Shown here: positions 7,713-15,793 of the stretch, one piece after another
Position numbering within the stretch: position 1 is the first letter of the stretch
How the letters are laid out: each line of letters starts with the position of its first letter
DNA from: Roseibaca calidilacus
GTDB lineage: Bacteria; Pseudomonadota; Alphaproteobacteria; Rhodobacterales; Rhodobacteraceae
Assembly (NCBI RefSeq): GCF_001517585.1
Contig: NZ_FBYC01000004.1
Coordinates: forward strand, 1,178,001 to 1,242,000
Length of the DNA stretch: 64,000 nt
Direction: 5' to 3'
Position numbers and translations under genes: made by a program
Notes under the pieces: generated by a model
Told to the model about the DNA's origin: nothing
Database searches by the model: none
What the model saw: only the letters and a program-made list of their open reading frames with translations

Positions 7713-8138
7713 ATGGCCAGCCCGGCATTCGAAGATATTGTCGAAACGTTCGAATTTCTGGACGGATGGGAAGACCGCTACCGCCATGTGATCGAGATGG
7801 GCCGCGCCCTGCCCGCGATGGACCCGGCGCTGAAAACCCCGGCCACCAAGGTTGATGGTTGCGCAAGCCAAGTCTGGATTCAGCCGCTGATCGACGGCAC
7901 GGGTGCCGAGGCCAGGTTCGATTTCGCAGGCGAAAGCGACGCAATGATCGTGCAGGGCCTGATCGCGGTGCTGCACGCGCTTTATGCCGGGCAGAAACTG
8001 GGTGATGTGGCCGCAATTGACGCGCCCGCCGAACTGGCGCGGCTGGGGCTGGACCAGCATCTTTCGTCGCAACGCTCGAACGGGTTGCGCGCGATGGTCG
8101 CACGGATTCGCAGCAAAGCCGCAGAGGCCGCCGCGTGA
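7713..8138 (+). CDS. sufE: SufE family cysteine desulfuration protein
   Basis: A 141-residue sulfur acceptor that takes persulfide from a SufS-type cysteine desulfurase for Fe-S cluster assembly. The acceptor cysteine is C50 in VDGCASQVW, the SufE signature. The ATG at 7713 follows AAGGGGAAG by about 5 bases; longer in-frame starts add an unrelated leader. Its stop codon overlaps the GTG start of the TSUP transporter gene (GTGA), so the two are likely translated together. No suf operon is nearby. Confidence 0.92.
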   Translation: MASPAFEDIVETFEFLDGWEDRYRHVIEMGRALPAMDPALKTPATKVDGCASQVWIQPLIDGTGAEARFDFAGESDAMIVQGLIAVLHALYAGQKLGDVAAIDAPAELARLGLDQHLSSQRSNGLRAMVARIRSKAAEAAA

Positions 8139-8956
8139 GCGCCGACCCTTGGCTTCTGGCGCAGATGATCGGGCTTTTGCTGGTCATCGGTGCTTTTGCG
8201 GGGATTGTCGCAGGGCTGCTGGGCGTGGGCGGAGGCATCGTTCTGGTGCCTGCGTTTTTCTACCTGTTCACGGCCTTGGGCTATGGCAGCGCGCAGCTGA
8301 TGCAGGTCTGCCTTGCCACGTCCTTGGCCACGATCATCGTCACCTCTGCCCGGTCGGTGCAAAGCCATCACCGCAAGGGCGCGGTGGATTGGGCCATCCT
8401 GCGCGGTTGGGCGGTGTGGATCGGTTTTGGCGCGGTGCTGGGGGTGTTGGTGGCCTCTGGCCTGCGCTCTGTGGTGTTACAGGGCATTTTCGGCGTGCTG
8501 GGGGTGTTGATCGGCCTCTATTTCGGGTTTGGCCGCAACAGTTGGCAATTGGGCACGGTCATGCCGTCAGGGCTGAAAAAGGCGGTGCTCGCACCGCTGA
8601 TCGGGTTCTTGTCGGTGCTGATGGGCATTGGCGGCGGGTCGTTCGGCGTGCCGCTGATGACCTTGCACGGCGTGGCCATTCACCGCGCGGTCGCCACGGC
8701 GGCGGGGTTTGGGATAATCATCGCAGCGCCTTCGGTTCTGGTCTTTTTGCTGGTGCCGATTGTCGATGCGCCGCCTTTCACCATCGGCGCGGTCAACCTG
8801 CCCGCCTTCGCACTGGTCGTGGCAATGACCCTGATCACCGCGCCCATGGGCGCCAAGCTGGCCCATGCAATGGACCCGAAACCGCTAAAGCGCGTGTTCG
8901 CGGTGTTCATCATGGTCATGGCGCTGAACATGCTGCGCAAGGCGCTGGGGTTTTAA
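8135..8956 (+). CDS. sulfite exporter TauE/SafE family (TSUP) membrane protein
   Basis: A 273-residue membrane protein with about 8 helices and two repeated glycine-rich motifs, GIVAGLLGVGGGIVLVP near residue 26 and LMGIGGGSFGVPLM near residue 165, the internal duplication diagnostic of TSUP/TauE-SafE carriers. GTG start overlapping the sufE stop. The family moves sulfonates, sulfite or related small anions; the pairing with sufE hints at sulfur chemistry but the substrate is not determinable here. Confidence 0.88.
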   Translation: MSADPWLLAQMIGLLLVIGAFAGIVAGLLGVGGGIVLVPAFFYLFTALGYGSAQLMQVCLATSLATIIVTSARSVQSHHRKGAVDWAILRGWAVWIGFGAVLGVLVASGLRSVVLQGIFGVLGVLIGLYFGFGRNSWQLGTVMPSGLKKAVLAPLIGFLSVLMGIGGGSFGVPLMTLHGVAIHRAVATAAGFGIIIAAPSVLVFLLVPIVDAPPFTIGAVNLPAFALVVAMTLITAPMGAKLAHAMDPKPLKRVFAVFIMVMALNMLRKALGF

Positions 8957-8976
8957 CGTCGGTCGCGGTGACGGAC

Positions 8977-9513
8977 CTACCCGTCCAGCGCCTTGCCCAG
9001 CCTTGGCAGTTTGGCACGTTTCAGCATGGCGCGCAGCGGGCGCGGCTGGCCAGAGATCGCGGCCGATCGCGCCTGCACATCTGCCACGACCATCTCGACC
9101 ATGGCGCTGTCGGCCAGCCACAGGTCCATCAGCAGATCATCGGGCGCGCGCGCGCGCAGCCCTTCCATCTGCCGGGTGGGGAAATCGCGCAGGTTCAGCG
9201 TGATCACGCTGTCGGCCCCGCCCAGAAGTGCTGCTGCCAGAACGTGACAATCCGCCGGATCGGGCAAATAGAGCCGCGCTTCAAGCACCGGATCGGCGGG
9301 GATCTCGGCATCGGGCCAGCGCGCGCGCAACAGCGCAATCTCGCCCGAGGCAATCGCTGCGCCAGCCGGTCCCAGCCGCGCGGCAGCATGTTGCCATTCA
9401 CCCAAGATTCGCGCCGACCAAAGGGGCACGAATGCCCCCTGCCCGGCCACCCCGATCAGGATTTCCCGCAAGATGGTCGGGAACAGCACGCAGGCATCCA
9501 GAACCAGCCGCAT
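8977..9513 (-). CDS. PIN domain protein
   Basis: A 178-residue PIN-fold putative ribonuclease. D6 in LVLDACVLFP and acidic residues in the PDPADCHVLAAAL and ITLNLRDFP segments match the metal-binding carboxylates of the family. The ATG at 9513 overlaps the TGA of the upstream methyltransferase (TGATG), so it is probably translationally coupled. No antitoxin-like gene is adjacent, and a VapC toxin role is therefore not supported; a housekeeping RNA-processing role alongside an rRNA methyltransferase is possible. Confidence 0.82.
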   Translation of the reverse strand: MRLVLDACVLFPTILREILIGVAGQGAFVPLWSARILGEWQHAAARLGPAGAAIASGEIALLRARWPDAEIPADPVLEARLYLPDPADCHVLAAALLGGADSVITLNLRDFPTRQMEGLRARAPDDLLMDLWLADSAMVEMVVADVQARSAAISGQPRPLRAMLKRAKLPRLGKALDG

Positions 9514-10694
9514 CAATCCAGCCGGAAGAACACGGCTTTCAGATAGCCGCTTTCGGCCAGTTGCGGCAGTTGCGGATGGTCCGGCCCTGCAAAGCCGGTA
9601 TGCAGCATCACCCCGCGCCGCCCGGCGCGGCCTATACCGCGCGCGCTGGCATTGCGAAAGCTGGCAAGGTCAGCCGCGTGCGAGCACGAACACAAGCCCA
9701 GATAGCCGCCCGGTGCCACAAGCGCTGCCGCGCCGCGCGCCACGCGCTCATAGGCGCGCAGGCCCGCGTCCAGCGCGGGTTTATTGGGCGCGAACGCGGG
9801 CGGATCGCAGATAACGGCATCGAAGCGGCGGCCCTCATCGGCCAGCTTTTGCAGCGCGTCGAAGGCGTCGGCTTGCAGCGTGTTGAACCGGTCGGCCATG
9901 CCGCTGGCCTTGGCCCCGGCTTCGGCCAGCGCCAGGGCGGGGGCGGAACTGTCCACCGCCAAGGCATCTGTCGCGCCTGCCGCCAGCGCGGCCAGCGAAA
10001 AGCCGCCCACATGTGCAAACACATCCAGCACAGAGCCGCCCTTGGCCAATGTCGCGGCAAACGCATGGTTCGGGCGCTGGTCGAAAAACAGGCCGGTTTT
10101 CTGCCCGCCCAGCACATCGGCCATATAGGTGGCCCCGTTCATCGGCACCGGCACCGGCCCATCGACCGCGCCGCGCGCGATTTCCGTTACCTCTGGCAGC
10201 CCTTCCAGCGCCCGCGCGCGGCCAGACCCGTTGCGGATAATGCTGCGCACGCCCGTCACCTCTGCCAGCGCATCGGCGATCAGGTCGAATTGCACCTCTG
10301 CCCAAGCGGCATTGGGCTGGATCACGGCCACATCGCCGAAGCGGTCAATGACCACGCCGGGCAGCCCATCGGCTTCGGCATGGACAAGGCGGTAATGCGG
10401 GGTGTCGTAAAGTGCCGCGCGCAGGGTCAGTGCATGGGCAATCTTCGCAGCGATCCATGGCTGGTCGATCTGCGCCTCTGGATTGCGGTCCATCATCCGC
10501 CCAATGATCTTGGACGCGGGGTTGACCGTGACCAGCCCAAGGGCGCGCCCGTCATTTTCTTCCAGCCGCACGAAACTTCCGGGCGCGATGGCGCGGGTAC
10601 GGCGGTCCAGAACTACCTCGTTGGCGAACACCCACGGAAAACCATGACGGACGGCACGGGCTTCGGCCTTGGGCAACAGGCGGAGGATGGGCAT
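9513..10694 (-). CDS. RlmI-like class I rRNA (cytosine-C5) methyltransferase
   Basis: A 393-residue SAM-dependent methyltransferase. The N-terminal 70 residues form a PUA-like RNA-binding domain (RLLPKAEARAVRHGFPWVF). The catalytic Rossmann fold includes motif I VLDVFAHVGGFSLAALAAGA and motif IV CDPPAF, and the C-terminus has a GLCSCS segment with the catalytic cysteine region of the RlmI/YccW family. ATG at 10694 preferred over 10775 because the shorter form begins at the PUA domain. The PIN gene is coupled downstream. Confidence 0.9.
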   Translation of the reverse strand: MPILRLLPKAEARAVRHGFPWVFANEVVLDRRTRAIAPGSFVRLEENDGRALGLVTVNPASKIIGRMMDRNPEAQIDQPWIAAKIAHALTLRAALYDTPHYRLVHAEADGLPGVVIDRFGDVAVIQPNAAWAEVQFDLIADALAEVTGVRSIIRNGSGRARALEGLPEVTEIARGAVDGPVPVPMNGATYMADVLGGQKTGLFFDQRPNHAFAATLAKGGSVLDVFAHVGGFSLAALAAGATDALAVDSSAPALALAEAGAKASGMADRFNTLQADAFDALQKLADEGRRFDAVICDPPAFAPNKPALDAGLRAYERVARGAAALVAPGGYLGLCSCSHAADLASFRNASARGIGRAGRRGVMLHTGFAGPDHPQLPQLAESGYLKAVFFRLD

Positions 10695-10838
10695 GGGCAG
10701 CACTTTCTCTGGCAGATCAAGCGCAGCCCATAGCCGCTTTAGGCCACGGACGAAAGGGGGCGCGCGGCCCCCCAAAAGCTTAACCGGCGTTCCATTGCCC
10801 CCCTTTCAATGGGCGCGCCACTCGTCTAGGCTTTGCAC

Positions 10839-11078
10839 ATGTTTACCATCGAGCATGATTTCGACGCGACCATCATCACCCTGATCGACGAGGGCGGCCC
10901 TGCCCTGCGCGAGGATATTACCATCCGCGCCGCCGATGACCGGGTGAGCGTGGTGCAGTTCGACCCGGACAGCCAGACCGAAGTGGTCGTCACGCTGTCG
11001 CTGTCGCAGCTGCGCGATCTGGCCGCAGCACTTGACCTGCCCGAGGGAAGCTATCGGCTGGTGCGCAAAGCGCAATAA
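10839..11078 (+). CDS. small protein of unknown function
   Basis: A 79-residue acidic protein (MFTIEHDFDATIITLIDEGG...) with alternating strand-like and polar stretches ending in a helix (LSQLRDLAAALDLPEG). It has no signal peptide or recognisable domain. It starts 57 bases before the aminotransferase on the same strand and could be cotranscribed with it. ATG 10839 is chosen over TTG 10833. Unassigned. Confidence 0.65.
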   Translation: MFTIEHDFDATIITLIDEGGPALREDITIRAADDRVSVVQFDPDSQTEVVVTLSLSQLRDLAAALDLPEGSYRLVRKAQ

Positions 11079-11135
11079 GCGCGGCCACGGCCTTCCAACA
11101 GACCTGCCTGTGTCACGGGCAAGAAAGGATATCCG

Positions 11136-12512
11136 ATGCTGACCAATGACCAGCTGAACCAGTGGGACCGCGACCATTTCCTGCACGCCTCGACGCATTT
11201 CGCGCAACATGCGCGCGGGGAAAGCGCCACGCGGATCGTGACCAAGGCGGACGGCGTGCATATCGAGGACCGCGACGGCAACCGCTTTCTGGACGCCTTC
11301 GCAGGCCTCTATTGCGTGAATGTCGGCTATGGGCGCACCGAAATTGCCGAGGCCATCGCCAAACAGGCGCATGAACTGGCCTATTACCATTCCTATGTCG
11401 GCCATGGCACCGAGGCGTCGATCACGCTGGCGCATATGGTGGCCGAACGTGCGCCTGCGCATATGAATCGGGTCTATTTTGGCCTGTCCGGGTCGGACGC
11501 GAATGAGACCAATGTCAAACTGGTCTGGTATTACTGGAACGTGAAGGGCCGCCCGGAAAAGCGCAAGATCATCTCGCGCTGGCGCGGCTATCATGGGTCG
11601 GGGCTGATTACCGGCTCGCTGACCGGGCTGACGCCGTTTCATGCCAAGTTCGGCCTGCCCATGGCCGAAGTCGTGCATACCGAAGCACCCTATTATTTCC
11701 GCCGCCCGCGCCGCGACATGACAGAAGCCGAATTCACCGCCCATTGCGCGGCAGAGTTGGAGGCGCTGATAGACCGCGAGGGCGCAGACACTATCGGCGC
11801 CTTTATCGGAGAGCCGATCTTGGGCACCGGCGGTATTGTCCCACCGCCCGCGGGCTATTGGGAGGCGATCCAGCCAATTCTGAAAAAGCACGACATTCTG
11901 CTGATTACCGACGAGGTGGTCACGGGCTTTGGCCGTCTGGGCACGATGATGGGGTCCACCCATTACGGCATCACGCCCGACATCATCACCATTGCCAAGG
12001 GGCTGACCTCTGCCTATGCGCCGCTGTCGGGCAGCATTGTCAGTGATGACATGTTCACGGTGCTGGAGGAAGGCACCGACAAATTCGGCCCCTTCGGCCA
12101 TGGCTGGACCTATTCGGCGCATCCGATCGGGGCCGCCGCTGGCGTGGCCAACCTGAAGCTGGTGGATGATCTGGGTCTGGTGCAAAATTCGCGCGACACG
12201 GGCGCCTATTTCCAGACCGCGCTGAAAGCGCGGCTGGGCAGCCACCGTTTTGTGGGCGATGTGCGCGGCGAAGGGCTGATGGCAGCCGTGGAATTGCAGC
12301 GCGACCCCGGCGCGGGCACCGATTTTGATGCAGGTGACAAGATTACCGCGCAGGTTGTCGGGGCCATGGCCAAGCGCGGTGTCATCGCCCGCGCCATGCC
12401 GCAAGGCGAGATCATCGGCTTTGCACCGCCCTTGTGCATTACACCCGCAGAGGTCGATGTGATCGCCGATGCAACGCTTCACGCGCTGGAAGATGTGACC
12501 GGCCAGCTTTAA
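11136..12512 (+). CDS. class III aminotransferase, DoeD-like (diaminobutyrate/omega-amino acid)
   Basis: A 458-residue PLP-dependent transaminase of the aspartate aminotransferase family class III. The PLP lysine is K288 in TIAKGLTSAYAPLSG, with ITDEVVTGFGRLG before it and HGWTYSAHPIGAAA after it. The N-terminus (QWDRDHFLHASTHFAQHARGE) resembles the ectoine-catabolic DoeD/Atf transaminases that turn L-2,4-diaminobutyrate into aspartate semialdehyde. The next gene encodes a DoeA-like ectoine hydrolase, which supports that reading, but this subfamily also contains beta-alanine and taurine transaminases. Preceded by GAAAGGA 7 bases before ATG. Confidence 0.85.
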   Translation: MLTNDQLNQWDRDHFLHASTHFAQHARGESATRIVTKADGVHIEDRDGNRFLDAFAGLYCVNVGYGRTEIAEAIAKQAHELAYYHSYVGHGTEASITLAHMVAERAPAHMNRVYFGLSGSDANETNVKLVWYYWNVKGRPEKRKIISRWRGYHGSGLITGSLTGLTPFHAKFGLPMAEVVHTEAPYYFRRPRRDMTEAEFTAHCAAELEALIDREGADTIGAFIGEPILGTGGIVPPPAGYWEAIQPILKKHDILLITDEVVTGFGRLGTMMGSTHYGITPDIITIAKGLTSAYAPLSGSIVSDDMFTVLEEGTDKFGPFGHGWTYSAHPIGAAAGVANLKLVDDLGLVQNSRDTGAYFQTALKARLGSHRFVGDVRGEGLMAAVELQRDPGAGTDFDAGDKITAQVVGAMAKRGVIARAMPQGEIIGFAPPLCITPAEVDVIADATLHALEDVTGQL

Positions 12513-12520
12513 CCACCCTG

Positions 12521-12550
12521 CCCCGGCGCGCCCATCGCGCCGGGGTTTTT
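12521..12550 (+). terminator. intrinsic terminator between the aminotransferase and ectoine hydrolase genes
   Basis: A perfect 10-bp stem CCCCGGCGCG/CGCGCCGGGG with a 5-base loop is followed by TTTTT. It starts 8 bases after the aminotransferase stop codon and ends 30 bases before the next ATG. Confidence 0.8.
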
Positions 12551-12580
12551 CTTGTCTCGCGCCACAGGAATATCGCGCCC

Positions 12581-13762
12581 ATGACCACCACCAACCCGAA
12601 TTTTACCGATGCCGAATACGAAGCCCGCATCGCCCGCACCCGCGCTGAAATGGAAATCCGCGGGCTGGACCTGCTGATTATCTCGGACCCGTCGAACATG
12701 AACTGGATCACCGGCTATGACGGCTGGACCTTTTATGTTCATCAGGCCGTGCTTTTGCCAATCGAGGGCGAACCCGTCTGGTGGGGCCGCGGCATTGACG
12801 GGCCGGGGGCCGCGCGCACCGTGTTCATGCGCAGCCCCGACAGCGTGGTGCCCTATGATGACACCTATGTCCAGAACCCCCAGAAACACGCGATGGAATC
12901 GCTGGCGGCGCTGATCGTGGATCGCGGCTGGAACACCGGCTGGATCGGGGTGGAGATGGACAATTACTACTATTCTGCCGCCGCCCATCAGACCTTGGTC
13001 AACCATCTGCACGAAGCGCGGTTCGAGGATGCGACCGGGCTGGTGAACTGGCAACGGCTGGTCAAATCCGAATCGGAATTGCTGTATATGCGCCGCGCCG
13101 CGCGCATCGTGGAACGCATGCACCGCGTCATTCTGGAGGTGGCCGAACCGGGCATGGCCAAGAACAAGCTGGTGGCCGAAATCACCAAGTCCGGGATCGA
13201 AGGCGCGGATGGGCAATGGGGGGATTACCCCGCCATCGTGCCCATGGCACCCTCTGGGCTGGACGCAACGGCGGCGCACCTGACATGGGATGACCGGCCG
13301 ATGCGCGCGGGCGAGGCGACGTTTTTCGAGATCGCGGGCGTGCACCGCCGCTATCATTGCCCGCAATCGCGCACGTTGTTCTTCGGCACGGTGCCGGATC
13401 TGTATCGTCATGCCGAGGAAGCGGTGCTGGAAGCGACCGAGGCGGGTCTGGCGCAATGCTACCCCGGCGCGCGGGCCGAAGATGTGGCCAATGCCTTCAA
13501 CGCCGCGCTGAACAAGCGCGGGTTTGAAAAGGACAATCGCTGCGGTTATTCCATCGGGCTAAGCTACCCGCCGGATTGGGGTGAGCGCACGTTGTCGCTG
13601 CGCCGCGGGGACATGACCGAATTGAAACCCGGCATGGTGATGCATTTCATGCCCGCGCTTTGGCTGGAAGATGGCGGACTGGAGATTACCGAACCGGTGC
13701 TTATTACAGAACACGGGCCAGAACCCTTGTGCACCACCCCGCGCGAGATATTCGTGAAATAA
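12581..13762 (+). CDS. doeA: ectoine hydrolase DoeA/EutD-like protein (M24 pita-bread fold)
   Basis: A 393-residue M24-fold protein close to the ~400-residue DoeA/EutD enzymes that open ectoine to N-acetyl-diaminobutyrate. Residues 1-140 form the creatinase-like N-terminal domain (SNMNWITGYDGWTFYVHQ); the rest is the pita-bread domain with THLTWDD-like HLTWDDRPMRAGE and FEIAGVHRRYHCPQSRT. Several positions that bind metal in aminopeptidases appear replaced (for example Y-H-C-P where peptidases have Y-x-x-D), as known for the ectoine branch. ATG 12581 has AGGAA upstream. The neighbouring DoeD-like transaminase supports ectoine catabolism; DoeB/EutE and DoeC are not in the window. A generic Xaa-Pro peptidase is the alternative. 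Confidence 0.72.
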   Translation: MTTTNPNFTDAEYEARIARTRAEMEIRGLDLLIISDPSNMNWITGYDGWTFYVHQAVLLPIEGEPVWWGRGIDGPGAARTVFMRSPDSVVPYDDTYVQNPQKHAMESLAALIVDRGWNTGWIGVEMDNYYYSAAAHQTLVNHLHEARFEDATGLVNWQRLVKSESELLYMRRAARIVERMHRVILEVAEPGMAKNKLVAEITKSGIEGADGQWGDYPAIVPMAPSGLDATAAHLTWDDRPMRAGEATFFEIAGVHRRYHCPQSRTLFFGTVPDLYRHAEEAVLEATEAGLAQCYPGARAEDVANAFNAALNKRGFEKDNRCGYSIGLSYPPDWGERTLSLRRGDMTELKPGMVMHFMPALWLEDGGLEITEPVLITEHGPEPLCTTPREIFVK

Positions 13763-13771
13763 GGGAAGCGC

Positions 13772-13849
13772 CCTGACGGGTGGGGCCGGGCCAAGCCCCG
13801 CCCCACCCGTCAGGCCACGAGAGACGCCCCCGGCTTGCGCGGGGGGCGT
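13772..13849 (+). terminator. two strong hairpins downstream of doeA
   Basis: A perfect 14-bp stem CCTGACGGGTGGGG (13772-13785)/CCCCACCCGTCAGG (13801-13814) lies 9 bases after the stop codon. A second hairpin, ACGCCCCC/GGGGGCGT, follows at 13824-13849. There is no U-tract, but the stems would strongly stall or protect the transcript end. Confidence 0.5.
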
Positions 13850-13878
13850 GGAGCTTGGCCAAGTGATGCGCATTATGG

Positions 13879-13930
13879 CGCGGCGCGCATGCGGTGCGCC
13901 GCGTGTCACGAGTATTTATGGCAAGATGAA
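13879..13930 (+). repeat. 3'-end motif copy C: GC hairpin followed by AGTATTTATGGCAAGATGAA
   Basis: A perfect 8-bp hairpin CGCGGCGC (13879-13886)/GCGCCGCG (13896-13903) is followed 7 bases later by AGTATTTATGGCAAGATGAA (13911-13930). It has the same architecture and orientation relative to the upstream gene as copies A and B, with a variant motif. Confidence 0.5.
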
Positions 13931-13934
13931 GCGG

Positions 13935-15590
13935 TTAGCGGTTCATCGCCCGGCTGAGGATGATGACCGGCAGGATGCCGACCGCGACGATCATGAGCGC
14001 GGCGGTCGACGCCTCTTCCAGCCGCGAATCGCTGGCCAGCCGGAACACGCGAATGGCCAGCGTGTCGAAATTGAACGGGCGCACGATGAGCGTGGCGGGC
14101 AGTTCTTTCATGACATCGGCAAAGACGAAGATTGCGGCGGTCAGCATGCCCCGGCGCAAAAGCGGGATATGCACACGGGTCAGCAAGCCAAATGGCCCCA
14201 GCCCCAGATTGCGCGCCGCGTCATCCATGCTGCGGGGGATGCGGGTAAAGGCAGCTTCGGTGGTTTTAAGCGCCACAGCCAAATACCGCACGACATAGGC
14301 GAACATCAGCGCGATGATGGTGCCGGTCAACAAAAGCCCGGTCGAGATGCCGAATGTTGCACGCATAAAGCTGTCGAGCGCGTTGTCGAACGCGGCCATG
14401 GGGATCAGAATGCCGACCGCGATCACCGCACCCGGCAGCGCATAGCCCAAGCTGGCCGCTTGCGTAGCCACCGACACGAGCGGGCCGCCTTGCAGGCGTT
14501 TGGCATAGGCCAGCAGAAGCGCCACCGCGACAAGCAGCACGGCCGCGCCGCCCGCCATGGTCAGGCTGTTGAAGATGAATTCGTAAAAGCGCACCCCCCA
14601 AAGTGGGTCGCCCGCGATATAGGCAAGGCGCGCCAATTCGCCCGCCGGGAAGACAAACCCAAGGGCCAAAGGCACCGCACAGACCAGCATCGCGACCATC
14701 CCCGGCCCCGCCGTCAGCCGTTTGCGCACAAGCTGCGCCGACCGCCCGCCGCTGTCAGAGGCGAAAAATCGTTTTCCGCGCGCCAGCTTCTCAGCATAAA
14801 ACAGGGCGACCACAAGGAACAAAAGCAGCGCCGCAAGCTGGGCTGCCGCCACCGGCGCGCCGCGCGCGAACCATGTGCGGAAAATGCCCGTGGTCAGGGT
14901 TTGCACCCCCAGATGCAGCACTGCGCCATATTCGGCCAGCGTTTCCATTGCGACAAAGGCCGCGCCGGCTGCAATCGCGGGCCATGCCATGGGCAGCGCC
15001 ACACGGAAAAACGCCGATACACGGCTATGGCCCAATGTGCGCGCAGCTTCCATAAGGTGTTGTGACTGCCCCATAAAGGCCGCGCGGGCCAGCAGGTAGA
15101 CATAGGGGTATAGCACCAGCGCCAGCACGAAAATCGCACCGGGAACCGACGCGATTTGCGGAAACCAATAGCCCTGACCGCTCCATCCGAACAGATCGCG
15201 CAGCCCCGACTGGATCGGCCCCCAATAGCTTAGCCGGTCGTAATAGACATAGGCGATCACATATCCCGGCATGGCCAAGGGCAGCATCAGTGCCCATTCG
15301 AAAATGCGCCTGCCCGGAAAATCATAGGCGGCCACCAGCCAGCCCGTTGCGACCCCGATCAACGTGGCAAGGCTGACAACCCCCAGAACCATAATTACAG
15401 AGTTCTGGATATACAGCGGCAGCACCGTGTCGATCAGCTGCGCCCAGACATCTTCGGCGGGCACGAACACCCGGCTGACGACGCTGGCAATGGGCATCAG
15501 GATGATTGCGGCGACAATCAGCGCCAGCACCGCCCAAAGCGAATAGCGCGGGCGCGACTTGGCAAATCTGGGAATTGGCTGGTCCGTCAT
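13935..15590 (-). CDS. Fe(3+) ABC transporter permease (FbpB/AfuB type)
   Basis: A 551-residue inner-membrane permease built of two fused ABC permease halves of six helices each, as usual for FbpB/AfuB iron permeases. The EAA-like motifs appear at MEAARTLGHSRVSAFFRVALPM (about residues 180-200) and MDDAARNLGLGPFGLLTRV (about 455-475). It is divergent from a ferric-iron binding protein gene with a shared palindromic operator candidate between them. The ATPase subunit is not nearby and must be encoded elsewhere or upstream outside this cluster. Confidence 0.9.
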   Translation of the reverse strand: MTDQPIPRFAKSRPRYSLWAVLALIVAAIILMPIASVVSRVFVPAEDVWAQLIDTVLPLYIQNSVIMVLGVVSLATLIGVATGWLVAAYDFPGRRIFEWALMLPLAMPGYVIAYVYYDRLSYWGPIQSGLRDLFGWSGQGYWFPQIASVPGAIFVLALVLYPYVYLLARAAFMGQSQHLMEAARTLGHSRVSAFFRVALPMAWPAIAAGAAFVAMETLAEYGAVLHLGVQTLTTGIFRTWFARGAPVAAAQLAALLLFLVVALFYAEKLARGKRFFASDSGGRSAQLVRKRLTAGPGMVAMLVCAVPLALGFVFPAGELARLAYIAGDPLWGVRFYEFIFNSLTMAGGAAVLLVAVALLLAYAKRLQGGPLVSVATQAASLGYALPGAVIAVGILIPMAAFDNALDSFMRATFGISTGLLLTGTIIALMFAYVVRYLAVALKTTEAAFTRIPRSMDDAARNLGLGPFGLLTRVHIPLLRRGMLTAAIFVFADVMKELPATLIVRPFNFDTLAIRVFRLASDSRLEEASTAALMIVAVGILPVIILSRAMNR

Positions 15591-15646
15591 GGCGGTTGAT
15601 TACCGGGTTTGGCGGAGCAGGAAAAGCAAATATCGGAAAGTGCGAG

Positions 15647-15671
15647 AATAATAACCGATTATTATTGTCAA
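15647..15671. promoter_or_regulatory. AT-rich palindrome and overlapping divergent promoter elements
   Basis: AATAATAA-CCGA-TTATTATT (15647-15666) is a perfect 8-bp inverted repeat. On the minus strand it immediately follows a consensus -35 TTGACA (15671-15666), so it would cover the spacer and -10 of the permease promoter; on the plus strand it touches a TTGTCA (15665-15670) that is 17 bases from TATGTC. This arrangement fits a repressor site, probably iron-responsive, controlling both genes. The regulator is unknown. Confidence 0.6.
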
Positions 15672-15793
15672 CTTTGCCCTCTCGCGTTATGTCAGGACCA
15701 AGCCGGGGAGCAGACCCGGCCCGAACAGCCAACCCAGTGGGGCGCGCAGCCCTGCCCAGGCAGGCGGAAAGCTGTAACATGAAGGAGAGATCC

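Noticed and set aside
8977-9513. VapBC toxin-antitoxin pair around the PIN gene
   Set aside because: No small antitoxin gene is adjacent; the overlapping partner is an RNA methyltransferase of normal length.
13848-15065. Long plus-strand frame opposite the iron permease
   Set aside because: Composition rich in His, Gln and Arg and no domain; the minus strand holds a clear ABC permease.
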